Assembly: GCA_963920635.1 (NCBI GenBank)
Contig: OY987305.1
Location: 26,312,876 to 26,376,875, forward strand
Length of the DNA: 64,000 bases
From: Pseudeuparius sepicola
Lineage: Eukaryota > Arthropoda > Insecta > Coleoptera > Anthribidae
Direction: 5' to 3'
This document shows, piece after piece, positions 47,684-59,774 of the stretch. The notes under the pieces are model-generated. The model had not been told where the DNA came from. It ran no database searches and worked only from the letters and a program-made list of their open reading frames with translations. Both the position numbers and the translations under genes were made by a program. Position 1 is the first letter of the stretch. The number at the start of each line of letters is the position of its first letter.

Positions 47684-48999
47684 AATCGTCAAAAACAAAA
47701 CTGTCCAAAGTTTGGATTTGCTGGTTATGTTGTCCGCTGTCAGCTGAAGGATATTTCACAATGTCCAATTATTTTTATTTCTTCTTCTTCTGAGCTAGCG
47801 TTCGGCAATTTTCGGGAACTATTGTGACGTAGAAACCCCGTCTGCAAAACGAATGAAGATTTAAAAAATGTTCATATTATTTTCAAATTATTAATTAATG
47901 CAAGACGTTTGAGGAAAGTTATATGTAATAGTAGTGTAATTTGGTGATACTTCATCCGCTGATTAGCATTTTATCTCGAAATTCGATTAGAGGAAACTTC
48001 CCTATTTTTAAGACTAGAATACTCTATTAATATATAAAAAATATCGGGTATACCCTACTTTTTGTTAATAATTGGTAGTTTTAATTTTTTATTATGTTGT
48101 CCCGGAGACATGCAATAAAGTGATTTTTATTTTTTTTCTAAAAAACGAAGCGAGATACGAGAATAATTCAAGAGACAAAAAAGTTGTATTTTTAGTTGCT
48201 GAATGCAAAAAAAAGTTAAAAAAAGGCTGTGGGGCACTTTTTTTTACAAAATTATTGGTTAAGGTGTCCTCGGGACGCCACTGTACTTAATAATTTTAAT
48301 CTAGTAGGGGCTAAATTAGCATCTTTCTACCATAAATAACACTGCCAAATTTCAACAAAATCGGCTAAAGGATTATTAATATATTTACGAAAAATCGATT
48401 TTTTAAGAAGAGTTTGACACCCTGTATCTTGAAAAGGAAGCATTACCGGACCTATGTTTATATAAACTTTTCGTCTTAGAATCACTCGAAGATTCACCAC
48501 TTGAATTTTTTCGCACTTATTCATTTACACCCTGTATATATAAACACACCCACACATTACATCAAACTTGTTATGGCGGTTAGGGGGTGCCCTGATAGCC
48601 ATATGGATTTTTCTGCAAAAATAGCTTCCAAAAAAACGGTCTTGCCTGTCTCTTTTGTAGTATTTCATTCTAAATAAAAGGTTCTCCATCCACATTTTTG
48701 TATCTGTCACTGTAAACTTATTTTTTTATTTTCTTCAAGCCAAGTCTATTGCCTGACTGGACATATAAAAGTAGAAAAAAATGTTCCTTTGTCGTCAAGT
48801 TGTTTCATGTCCTGTATCTTGATTAGAAAAATAGTTTTGAAAAAGGAACTCATTTGTTATACTTTTTTACTGTCCTGCTAAGAACACTAACTTGTATATA
48901 AAAAAATCGTGGCGGATACAAGAAAGTGGATATCGCCGTGTACCGGATAGCAGTAAGTTAATAAAATACACATCCATATCACAGTTATTATTTCTTCAG

Positions 49000-49197
49000 G
49001 TCAACAGGGCTGCCTGCTTAAGACGTCGCACGTACCGTGCTCATGGTAGGATCAATCCATACATGTCATCCCCCTGCCACATTGAGTTGTGGTTGACAGA
49101 GGGCGAGACTACCCCAGAATCACCTAAGAAGGACAGCAAGAAAGGTGCGGGGGAAAAGTCAAAAAAGACGAAACCTGCTGCAGTGACGGCACACTGA
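49000..49197 (+). CDS. RpL17: ribosomal protein L17 last exon, second copy
   Basis: Identical in sequence to 38379-38576, including acceptor and poly(A) signal (about 49236). Its identity, and that of several kilobases of flanking non-coding DNA, points to a duplicated contig end and not to a second gene. Confidence 0.9.
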   Translation, partial: VNRAACLRRRTYRAHGRINPYMSSPCHIELWLTEGETTPESPKKDSKKGAGEKSKKTKPAAVTAH

Positions 49198-50118
49198 ATG
49201 TCTTAATTTAATTTTATTATATCGGTGAAAGTAATAATAAATTGTTTTTTTTTTAATCTCTGTCAACTAAATTTGACTTCACTGCTAATTGTAACTTTTG
49301 CACTGGGTAACATCCCCCTTAATTTGTGACGATCTCAGTGATGAAGTAATAAACTATTACTTCATTTTTTGAAAAGAATGCCCAGGAAGGTCAACAATTT
49401 GGTTAGTTTTTTGTTCTCAAACTGCCTTTACCCCATTAAATAATTTTTTAAAAGGAACCATTCCAGGATCATTTGAAAAGATTGTTCAACTAGCAATACA
49501 ATAGTTAAAAAGTCACATATTATTTTATACGTGTAATGGGGAACTTGCCCAAAAATTAAATTTGAAAAATATTACTTTCAAACGTAATTTATTGCCATTA
49601 AATGAACCACAGTTCACAAAAAAACTCATTTTTTTATTTTTTTGTAATAATAAATGTAAGCAATTAAAAACTGCATCATTCAAATCATTCTTGTAATGTG
49701 CCCTCCTTGGTTGTGACGTCAAGCAGATCATTGGTGGTGGCGCCTCTGGTAGGCGGCAGCACCATGTATAAACTAATATGGTTGGCACATGTATAAAAAC
49801 TACAGCACCACACACGCTTTGTTTAGACGATAACGTCCCATCCTTGTATATCCATCTTATTATAGTCTATCTCAGTCTTGATAACGTTTGAAAGGAGTGC
49901 TGTATTAAATAATTATTTACATTGCGAGATGCGTAAGCGCACTTTTTTGACCGAGGAGGTTGTTTAACGCCTCTGGTCTTAAAACTATCTCAGAGGCCAA
50001 AAAGAGCTTACGCATCGAGCAATATATTACATTTTTCCTGCTACCGAGAATTTCATATTAGGTAGGTAGGTACTTTGAATTTAAATTCACTATGGAGTAG
50101 ATTGTGAGTTTTTGTATA

Positions 50119-50460
50119 CAGGGTGTCACAAAAAAGTAGGGCAAACCAAACTTGTAGTTTTTTATGGAAACACTCGATTTTTTCTGATTTCGAAAATATG
50201 TAGGTATGTCATGTATGTAGGTATGTCAGGTATATTTGTGTCACTCGTTTGAAAGTTACAGAGTGTTGAAATATCGATTTTTTGGAAGTTGCATCGGTTG
50301 TAAAATGTTTTGTTGTATTCTTTTTTGTCACACCCCCTATAACAACGGTTGACACTATCAAAAAATATAAAATTCCCCACAACTTTCATTTGAAACGTTT
50401 TTTTCTATCTTGAAAAATAAAAAAGTTAAGGGGGGTGGGATTCTTTCTTGACACACCCTG
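50119..50460. mobile_element. 342 bp TA-flanked MITE, second copy
   Basis: Counterpart of 39498-39839. Confidence 0.6.
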
Positions 50461-51539
50461 TACATCGTTGGGCAAGCCTACCAATGATCAATATTATGAA
50501 GGAACTTATGTTGCATGGTGGATTGTAAAAAACAAAGATGAAGATATACTCTATTTCGTTGAGATGATAATTATCTTCTTTGATTATACCATAGAGAAGA
50601 CAGATCACAGGGAGGTCAATTATCAAACATCAAATTAATTCCAACTTTAAAAGGCAAAAATAACCTTTTTTAATCTGCCATTTCTAAAAGTTTCATTCAA
50701 AACTGTAATGAAATGAAGAGTGCAGTTGAGCTCCATTTTTAGTGGGGCCATATAATATGGCCCATATTTGACAAGATAAGCTGTCTGCATTCTGTCATCT
50801 CTGTGATTATAGCCAGTAAATTAAACTCTATCCATCCAACAAACGGTGTGTGTCAAAACAATATCACGATAAGGTCACGTGGTTGGTAAATGCCAAGATG
50901 CTTGTACAGTCGCATTAAGGTTCGATCAGAACTATATTATATTAAAATTTTAAAAACCTATGAATAATTGCAAAATTGCTGATCTGCCGTTTCTTCAGAT
51001 GTATCCATACTCGACATTTAAAAAAATGAAAATTCCAAAACACTCCACAAGATCTATTTCAATTGAACACAGACCGTTAGGTTGGGAGCGTTTAAACACA
51101 ACTGCGAATGCCGGACCTGTTAAAAAAGTGACCAGCATTCCGCGGACCGTTTGAAATACCATGCTATTGGCCAGAAGTTAAAGGCTTGTCTGCTTTGCCC
51201 AATTAATGCATACGCATGTGATTGATCATGCACTGGTCACTGTTTTGACGTACTCCGTTTGTTGGAGTATAGTATAAATCATACGGAGTGAATCATAAAT
51301 CATAATCTGACCCTAACAATAAGATCATATACACATCCGCCTGCATTCACCATCTAATCGCCTCTAACTGAACTCTATTGCAAATACCAATTTAAATTTC
51401 AAATCAATTTAAATGAACCGGCCAGCAACAGCTTTCTGAACAGCTGTGAAACTATTATAGGTTTTTAAAAACTGATCTGTACTAAACAAGAGTTTCCAAA
51501 CTGCATTATGGTCTACTTATTACTTAAGGAATACCTATA

Positions 51540-52871
51540 ATAATAATAATACTTTATTGCTATAGATCTAAGAATAGATATTATTGACATAGTCAAGAAA
51601 GTAAAAACTGTAAAAAGTTAACATAATTTTAAATTTAAAACACATGACAAAATTACTAGACAAAACTAGAAACAAGAGTCGAGGACTGAGATGAGGTCTT
51701 CAAAAACTCTGAAAAACTATAAAAGCATTTATGTCGAAGCTTAAAAATTTAATACTTAACAAACTTTCTCAATACTATCATTATGACTTGAAAGTATGCC
51801 AAGCAGTAAGTTATACAGGATGGTCAAACTTTTAGGAACAAAACTTCAGCAAAAAGTCAAAATAAGTAGATTTTTCCGTATAAAATGTATCGAAATCCTA
51901 ATGGATTTCGGTATACATTGTGTAAAAATTTAATTTAATTTTCAAGTTTTATTTTTACTAATGGAAGACAGCTAAGGCAAACATATTTGGTACAGTTTAG
52001 ACACTATGCTATAAATTAAAAATAATTCGGCCTGTCTACTTCCACTAGTGCTGGAGAGGCAGGGGTCAAATAAAAATGAATTTTTCCTTAATACAATTTT
52101 TCCATAAAACCTACATAAAGGGCACTTTACTGGTGAGAAAAATTAGTTTTGGAAACTTGTTCAGAACTAAAAACTGAGTAGGTGTGCCAAATTTCCTAGG
52201 CCCAATTTGATTTTCTTCTACTGAAAATTTAAAATTCACTAAAATTAATTCTTAGTCAATAATAGTTTTTTCTTCAAATTGATTGCAAAATTTAGTGAAG
52301 GCAAAAAAATACTCTTCCAGTGGCGTACATTTTTTTATTAAAAAATGTGATGGTTGACCCCTGCCTCTCCGGCACTGGTGGAAGTAGACAGGCAGATTTA
52401 TTTTTAATTAATGGTATTTAATATGTGTATAAACTGTACCAAATATGTTTGGCATAGCTGTGTTCCTTTAGGGAAAAAAATGAATTTTGATCAACTGTAA
52501 CGAAAACGGTTAGGATTTCGATACATGTTTATATGAAAAAGTCTACTTGTTTCGATGTTTTCTATAGATTTTTACCCCTAAAAGTTTGACCACCCTTTAT
52601 AAGGACATTATGGTCGTACTATCACTATATCACTAATAGGAGTGTCTCTTGGTGAAACTAAGCGTTCTGAAGGTCTTCCACACAACTGAATTGATGTGTT
52701 GGTTAAATGATAAGCTACTGTCAAACATGACACCAAGGTCACTAACTGACATGCTAAAAATAATAGAATCTGTCCAGTGTGAAGACGGCTAATGTTTTTG
52801 AAGCCAGCCACCAGTATAATACTATGGGATTCAAATGTTGAAAAAAACATTGACAACTTCATTCTGTCCAT
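51540..52871 (-). pseudogene. LINE 3' end, second copy
   Basis: Counterpart of 40919-42250, with its nested foldback at 51816-52597. Confidence 0.75.
51816..52597. mobile_element. 782 bp foldback, second copy
   Basis: Counterpart of 41195-41976. Confidence 0.75.
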
Positions 52872-52959
52872 TCACATCGTATTTTCACAGAAATGTTGAT
52901 AGTGACCCTTAGTAAACAAATTCAACACTGATCCTAAGTATTTAGCAAGGGAATTCCAA

Positions 52960-53245
52960 ATGATCCTAGATGCTCAAATCCTTGATTGAAAAAAATCGTC
53001 TGGTAAAAACTACCCCCAGAGAGTATTTGGTCAGATTATCGTCGTCTCTTTAAAGAGCATTCACTTTACCCTTATTTCATGAATTCATATCTGAAAAAAT
53101 TGTCTGGCAAAAACTACCCATATAAAAAAAGTTATAACTCCTTTTTAGCAGTTTGTATCCAAATGATTCCAGATACACCAATCTGTGGTTGGAAAAATTT
53201 GCTGGACAAAAACTACCCCTTCGTACCTCCTGATAATAGGGATGT
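52960..53245 (+). repeat. degenerate tandem repeat, about 100 bp unit
   Basis: CTGG(T/C/A)(A/C)AAAACTACCC recurs at about 52999, 53103 and 53201, each preceded by a T/A-rich GAAAAA(A)TT block. A relative lies at about 63,905-63,940 (TGGACCAAAAACTACTCCC). It also crosses the copy-2 boundary at 53,040, so it may explain why the left contig stopped there. Confidence 0.55.
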
Positions 53246-53604
53246 TCCCAAAAAAATACATTTCTATTGAAACAACCTGAAAAGGCCATATAAATATCCT
53301 CCAAATTAACCGAGGGGTAATCCGCAGAGGTATTTTGATGTACACATTGAAGGCATTTCAGATGCATTTTGAGGCATTGTTTGAATGTTTTCTCTTGCAC
53401 ATGGCCGTTTATCTAACATGAAAATAGCAAAGCGTAAACCGCTGCTGAATATGGTTGTTATAATAAGATTCTCAATTTCACCATTTCTGTGGCTCTGGAG
53501 GATCCGGGGTGGGCTTGACAAAAATGAAATATGATTCAAAAAATGCCCCCCTCCAACCTAAATTTGATAGGTTTGAGTGATTTCTGAAAAACCGCGTCTG
53601 TGAC
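53246..53604. other. non-coding DNA
   Basis: Nothing recognisable; the minus frame 53306-53539 has no features. Confidence 0.5.
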
Positions 53605-54094
53605 CATAGGCGGTTGTAGGTGGGGGCTTGGGGGGGCTAACCCCCCAAATCTTGAAATAGCCCCCCAAATTTATTCTTCGCTACCAAACCGCTCCCTACT
53701 GACACAACTAAGAACGATTATTATTTTTAATTTAGTGGAGATTTGAACTTAGTTCATTGGTAGAGCATTGGACTGGTAACAGCGGTTGTAGCTCCCACTG
53801 GTGTCAAACATTTTTAACATTAAAATTTTTTTCATTAAAAATATACTTATTATTTTTACACTTTTTTTTGTTAAATTATTAAAAGTAGGTAGGTAGTATT
53901 TTTATGAGTCACCATATGTATTAGGTTAGTAAGTACTTATGTAATATGTAAGTATATTTTGTTATGTGAAACAATCCTGTTACTTATTAAAAAAATTTCT
54001 TTTGTATAATAATCACAAATATGGTCACCTTAGCTATATGCCAGGGCCCAGGGGCTTAAGCCCCCCCAAAACAAAAGGTCTAGAACCACCTATG
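53605..54094. mobile_element. 490 bp hAT-like element with a tRNA-like insert
   Basis: The ends are imperfect inverted repeats (CATAGGCGGTTGTAGG left; the complement of CATAGGTGGTTCTAGA right) followed inward by G-rich/C-rich runs (GGGGGGGCTAACCCCCC near 53632). The flanks are TCTGTGAC (53597-53604) and CCTGTGAC (54095-54102), 7 of 8 identical, as expected for hAT. No transposase. Confidence 0.7.
53750..53815 (+). repeat. tRNA-like stretch inside the hAT-like element
   Basis: TAGTTCATTGGTAGAGCATT resembles a tRNA D-arm with A-box, followed by GGACTGGTAACAG, an anticodon-like arm with a 7-nt loop CTGGTAA (GGT at the anticodon positions). A poor B-box-like GGTTGTAGCTCC follows immediately, so the variable region is missing. 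It is not a functional tRNA; it is a tRNA pseudogene or SINE piece. Confidence 0.5.
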
Positions 54095-54102
54095 CCTGTG
54101 AC

Positions 54103-54586
54103 GCTGAATTAGAAAAGGTGGACACCTTTACCTAGGACACTGTATAGTAAGAAACTATCCTGTATAAGTATAAGAGAAAGACTTTCGGAACAATAGTTTT
54201 GGAAGAATTATGAAGCTATGCCCATAATGAGTATAAAGTCATATCGTGTTTTTTTCGAGTAATTTTTCTTGAAAAGAGCATTTCGGTGTACAAAATGTGG
54301 ACTGCAGATTTCCCCTCGAAATTAACGTTGTGAAATACAAAGAAAATCTGACAATATTTTCTGTAGAAAAAGAGAGTAAGGAGCACCTGCATTTGTTTGA
54401 ATTTGTGGAACACTCGCATTAGCTTGACGTCACTCTGTCCCAGTTCAAATAGACTATATTTTCTGTGTTCCCACAATAGGCGTTATAAGTGTGCAGATGA
54501 TAGCGGGTGTAGAAGTTTTGCATTTATTTCAGTAAGAATTTTATTTAAAGCCGTTTTATGATTGATTCATAATAATAATAATAATA
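54103..54586. other. non-coding DNA with an (AAT)n microsatellite
   Basis: The minus frame 54216-54476 has no family features. (AAT)n at about 54568-54585 directly abuts the foldback element. Confidence 0.5.
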
Positions 54587-54799
54587 CCCTTACAATACTC
54601 TAAACTAGGAGTACCCCGGAAGCAACCACATGCTTGTGCGGGGGAGGGGGCAATTACTATTATTTTGTCTTCTTTGCCATTTGCGGCTAGGGCCGACTTT
54701 TCCCGATAGAACTAGGATGGCATTTGCTTAAGTACTACAGAAAACTGTAGTAATCTCAGTGAGTATAGCACAATTAGTAAATCACACTGATAAAACTAT

Positions 54800-55505
54800 T
54801 GTCACACTAAGTGCCTCGACACGGGGCCTCCACCTCGTGTCGCACTATTCGTGTGCGCCGGAGGGTTGGCCTGACCCTCACGGCTTGCCGGGATCACTGG
54901 GAGGGGTCGCGACCGACGACAGAGCGTACTCCAATTAGACACAGGTATACACGAAACGGACTTGTATTGTTCCAAACTCACATAAACGTTTTCAACAGCA
55001 TCTTAACTGAGACGCGTAGCGGACTGTGGACCAGCGGGACCGCGACTGACCGGCGCGTGGGGAACCTAAAGTAGAGGTTCCCAGGCTCACAATTTGCAGA
55101 GACTGATCTCCAACAACCCGGTGATCACCAACGCTCCAGCATGACCCCCGAAGGAATCTGCCTTCAAGCCCCCTCGCAGTCGGGCCAGAACACAAGTTCG
55201 CTGATAAGCTGCACCTTGTGCCTGAGCCGACCCCTCGGGGGTGGTTGGCCATCTAGTGGCTGCTGAAAAGCGGGATCCACTGATACCCAGCTTGGAAACT
55301 GAGCTGTACTTATACCCGCAGATTCTGCTGAGTCGGCGGGTGGACTTTGATCTATTTATTGTTTAACTTATTAATTCATCCTCGTATTTACTTTATTTAC
55401 TGTCCCTCGTACTCATTAAATTTGTTATTGTTATCTTTACTTTTGTTTGGTAGAAGTTGGTTTGAATAATTCGGTCACTGGTCCACAGATGTCATTTTGG
55501 TGACA
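54800..55505 (-). repeat. 3' LTR, 706 bp
   Basis: Matches the other LTR over its last roughly 450 bp with few changes. It carries about 173 bp near its left end (54815-55010) that the partner lacks. The G+C-rich half lies at the left and the AT-rich half with TTATTAATTCATCC at the right. Confidence 0.85.
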
Positions 55506-55507
55506 TA

Positions 55508-55520
55508 TGCCCCCCCTCTC
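55508..55520 (-). promoter_or_regulatory. polypurine tract
   Basis: Minus-strand GAGAGGGGGGG, followed by CATA and then the LTR. Such tracts prime plus-strand DNA synthesis in LTR elements, and it fixes the element's orientation. Confidence 0.65.
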
Positions 55521-57400
55521 GAAAGCCTTGGTCCCCAAGGTCAAGATGTTGTTTTGTATAAACAGAAAAATTACAAAATTAGATTTACAAAAAATACAAT
55601 TTGAAATGTCTGAAGTGAATACTGAACAATTTGTGACTATAAAAGATAGTCACTGAAAGGGAAGAAAAAAAAACTTAAAACTATAACACCAACTGTACAT
55701 TACCACGATTTCTGGAGTTCATCGGCCCACTGGTACAGTTTCTAACCACTTTTCATTTCATCCATGCTGCTGGTCATTTTTCTGGTTCACCTGGTACATC
55801 TCGTATGGATTCATTGTTTTGGGCTGACGTTCCTCGTGTAGTTGTTTGTAGACATGCGTGAAACAAAAATAAAAAAAATAAAAATTGTGTTTCGATTAGT
55901 CTACATTAATTTCGGCATATAAAAAGAACGACTCTACAAAATGTCATTGTTTTGTGTTAGTGAACGTCATAAATCGTAAGTTTAATATTTTTCTATTAGT
56001 GTGTCAAATTAAAAAAAAAATTTTTCTTCTCTAGAATTTAAACTTTTGCTATTTTGCGCCTTGTTCGCCATATTTTTTCAAGAATTCGTCCAGTCTTATC
56101 CTACGGTAATGTCTTTATATACTTGTTTAACCTAATGATCTATATTCTTAATTTTATTTTGTTTAGAATGATTTGGACGATTATACATCTGGCTTGGCCC
56201 AGGGCCACGGACCATTTAGAGGTTGGTAATAACCGGCCTGAGCCGCCCCTGATATTGGACACGTCGCCCTATAATACATGTTTATTATCTTTACTTATTT
56301 CTGCCTTGTTAGAGACCGGTGTCTGACTAATTTAAATTATTAATTATGCCGTGTGATTGGCGAAAGTAATGTTTGATACCCTAATTTCTATTTAATTCAC
56401 TTATTAGTTCCCTTTAGGAAGGTAGTATTAAAAAAATATATGATGTGAATTAGCTTGCAAGAGGCAGTTCTTTGTAACCTAATGGCCATCTCAGCTACTC
56501 GGACCTGTCTCTATTAAGTCTTTTACTTATTTAACGTAATCCGGTCCTGTTAAAAAAATGTTTTGAGCTTATTTGGGTTTCCTTCCTTCTGGTGTACTTC
56601 TCTACAAACAAAATTATTCAACCCGGTTCTGTCTTATATTCTAAAAAAACCTATTATATAAATTATATTACTAATTACGGACTCTGAGCTCCTCTGCTGG
56701 TCGACATCCCGGTCGCTGGCCCCAAAACTGCTGAGTTCGCGCCTTCGCGCCCGGCCTGGTTTCGCCAAATGCGTGGCCAACGAAAAATACAGACCGTGGC
56801 TCGGCGCGAACTCACGTGACTAGGAGTTCTAGCATTGCATACTTTTACCATTGCTTCACTTGTAAAATAGTGTAGGAAAAATGCAATACATTGGAATTAT
56901 TGTAAATATTTTATTATTTTATTTGGATAAATTTAGGTACTCAATTCGAAAAAATATTAACAACAAAATGCCTAACTTTAACCTAAATGAGAACTCCTAG
57001 AGTCACGTGAGTTCGCGCCGCGCCACGGCCGGTATTTTTCGTTCGCCGCGCGCCAAATGCTGCAGTATTGCGTTTCGAGGTTGCTTAGTTGTCCCTGGCT
57101 TGGAATGCGAGTTACATATTCATGCATTTCCTGGGGTACGTTGGGGGCTGCTGCTGATGCTGCCTCGGGGTGCTTTCTTCTTCACGGTCCATGCGTTTTC
57201 TTCGAAGATACTGGGTGACAGAGCCGTAACTTGCCTAGATTGCGCCGGTGCCAAATCTGATAAATGCGCCCCCCATTTTCAGAAATCTTATAAAACTTTG
57301 TATATGATAAGAATTTGCAAATATATTACATTTGAAATAAACTTGCGGTTATTTTTTGGTTTTCTATCACCTGTTGAAATGTCCCTCTTTAAAACAAAAC
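55521..57400. other. interior of the LTR element, unassigned
   Basis: No gag, pol or env motif is recognised in either strand apart from the hairpin at 56765-57055. The frame 56054-56326 (+) has hydrophobic stretches that reflect T-rich DNA. Confidence 0.4.
56765..57055. repeat. 290 bp foldback MITE, GC-rich arms
   Basis: About 60 bp arms (56771-56831 and 56991-57051) including AACGAAAAATAC, GGCGCGAACTCACGTGACT and GGAGTTCT. The loop is AT-rich. The 132-codon frame at 57007-57405 begins in the right arm. Confidence 0.75.
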
Positions 57401-57701
57401 TGTAGTCCAATAAAGATGTCAGTTTTGCAAAAAAAATCCAAACAGGATGATTTTTCAGGGTTGCTTGGGGACTGCCTCCTGAGTGTCCAACCAAAAGATC
57501 ACACTCGATCTCCTGGTACAAATTGCGCTATAGGGTGGTTTCCTAAACATTTTTTAGAGCAAAATGACCCTAATAAAAGTTGTAGGGGATCAAAATATGA
57601 ACAACTTTGCCTCATAATTCTTTTATCTCTAATACGTAGCGAGTTACAGCTCATTACTTATTTGACAAAAATTCCTCACGCTGCAAGGGTGGTCTTGTAA
57701 A

Positions 57702-57942
57702 CATTTTTTTACAAAAAAATTATCTTAACAGTTGTATGGGATGGACTTCTGGTAAACTTTTTCCTCATAATGTTTTTGTCTCTAATACTTAATGATTTAC
57801 AGGGCATTATATGACAAAAATTAATTAAACAATATAATGCTCTGTAAATCATTAAGTATTGGATACAAAGTTTAGAAGAAAAAGTTTACCAGAAGTTCGT
57901 CCTCTAAAACTTTCATTAAGGTAATTTTGTTGTAAAAAAATG
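57702..57942. repeat. 240 bp inner palindrome
   Basis: Arms 57702-57815 and 57828-57942 are inverted copies (TTACTGGTAAACTTTTTC-like and AATGATTTACAG / CTGTAAATCATT blocks) around a loop of about 12 bp. Confidence 0.75.
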
Positions 57943-58245
57943 TTTTTTTACTACTAACCTGAGAAATCACCATTATTTACCTCATTCCTCTAATGATAAG
58001 TAATATTTCTCTACCTAGGTAAATAATGATAATAAAAAAATACCTAGGTAAATAATGAAAAATTTCCTGTCACATTTAAAAATTAGTGTTATTTTATCAG
58101 CTTGACAACTGAACTCCCAGGCTACTTGATATTTTGAAGTATTTGAAAAAGGCGAGAAATGACTATAATATGGCAATATTTCAATGTTAGTAGTAAAAAA
58201 AATTCTATATACACTTCGGTTGAGAAGGCCATTATTTACCTCCAG

Positions 58246-58845
58246 AGCTGGGCAAGTAATTAGGCGAAAGTAATTGAACTGTCAATTAATTCCTTTTCAT
58301 GGAATTGTACTTATAGTTGGAATTACTTTTGAAATAGAGACAGTAATTGTAATTTAATATCAAGTACTTTTTGAAAAGGAATTGTACTTGTAATTTAAAA
58401 TCAATTACTTCTGAGAATTGCAATTCCTTTTTAAAATTCCTTTAATGCAATTACTGTTTCAATTACAATTACTTTTCCAATTACAATTACTTTTTCAATT
58501 ACAATTACTTTTTCAATTACAATTACTTACACAATCTTGCGGTGCCGGCCGGCGACGGCCCGAGCTGATTAATCGGGGAAACCTGGATTGATTTTGGAAA
58601 TATTGCAACGTTGTTTGGGCCAACCTCGCCAACAAAATGCAATGCAAAATAAATGCGTCATCACTGACAAAGTCTGCAATAATTAGAAAAGTTTTTTTAA
58701 AATATAATTGTATTCTTCCATCGTCAGCACTAGTCGAGAGACTATTTTCGTTTGCGACATTTGTGAATGCCCCAAAAGGTATGCTCTAACTGATAATAAT
58801 TTTGAAATGTTGGTAATAATGAAAGCTAACAAAATTTCTTAACAA
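58246..58845 (+). pseudogene. hAT element end and transposase C-terminal fragment
   Basis: A typical hAT terminus CAGAGCTGGGCAAGTAATT begins at 58246, followed by many AAGTAATTG/CAATTAC subterminal motifs. These include a tandem run of about 18 bp units (TTCAATTACAATTACTTT) at 58445-58530. At 58700-58842 the plus strand encodes ILPSSALVERLFSF, VNAPKRYALTDNNFEMLV and IMKANKIS, the C-terminal dimerisation domain of hAT transposases. The catalytic domain is missing and the opposite terminus was not found. Confidence 0.8.
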
Positions 58846-59774
58846 AGAGGCCGGTTTTTTATTTTTCTTATATCTCTTGTAAAGCCCATATGGCGCGGCC
58901 TTAAGATGTTTTTGTATGCATTTTAAAAGATTTATTTTATTTCTCTATTCATGTAGCCGTTTATTTTCAGCTTTATTTTCATAGAAACTGAGCTGTGACT
59001 CTGTAAGGCCATTGTGTTTTTAGACATAGGGTATTACTATATTATACTGTTACCTACTGAATATAAAGGGAGATATAATATAACGGAGATAGACGAAAAC
59101 TGATATCAGTGTCTGAAGCTCATTTTGTATGATCAACTTAATGGTGAAAACCGAAAATCTGTATCTGTCACCGTTCTTGAGTTACAGAGTGTTTTTCGAA
59201 TATGTGCGTTTTCGAAAAGTGACTTTTCAGGATGAAAATTTTGTGTTTTTGTAAAACATTTCTAAAGCACTTTTTCACGTAGAATCCAATGCAGCTACTA
59301 ATTTTTTTTTCAAGTCAATGGTTTAAGAGTTACTGATGAAAAATTTTTTTTAAATGGAACACCCTGTATATTTTTGCATTTTTTAATAGAGCAAAAAATT
59401 AACATTCCAAAAATATATAACACTCAATGATTTACTTAGTAGTTATCAATTACTAATAGCTTTTATGAATTTTTTCATCAGTGCCCCCACCCTCTACATT
59501 TTATTTATTTTAATTTGAATATTTGCCATTTACAAAGACACAAAGACTAAAATTTTTTTGCATCGCAGAACAAATAATTCTTAATATAGTTAAGTTATCA
59601 CTTATGGTTTTTTAAGTAACTAGGTAAGTACCTACCTTATTTTGGTGTCTACAAATTTAATAGAAAATAAAGCAAACAAGAAGCTACGCGCCTCAGGATA
59701 TAAAAATGCTCAGTGAATAATGGCTCACTTCTCAACCTAGGTGTATAATATACTATTACAAGGCCGCCCCTGCA
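58846..59774. other. non-coding DNA with a MITE end
   Basis: GGAACACCCTGTATA ends at about 59372, a TA-targeting MITE terminus whose partner I could not find. Nothing else recognisable. Confidence 0.45.

Larger units (their letters stand above)
44097..53040 (+). repeat. copy 2 of the 8.95 kb direct repeat
   Basis: Near-identical to 33470-42419. It contains second copies of the P transposase fragment (44760-45029), the foldbacks at about 45851-47683 and 46327-47047, the RpL17 exon, the small MITEs at about 49920-50029 and 50119-50460, and the LINE 3' end with its foldback (51816-52597). It continues past 53,040 into unique sequence, whereas copy 1 stops at the gap. Confidence 0.95.

Noticed and set aside
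49000..49197. A second RpL17 paralogue
   Set aside because: Exon, intron and flanks are identical over many kilobases, and copy 1 ends at the gap, so a duplicated contig end is more likely.
53750..53815. A functional tRNA-Thr gene
   Set aside because: No variable region, a poor T-arm and no acceptor stem pairing are visible.
54811..55252. GC-rich frames in the LTR as genes
   Set aside because: The same DNA recurs at 62.58-62.85 kb as part of the LTR, so they are repeat shadows.
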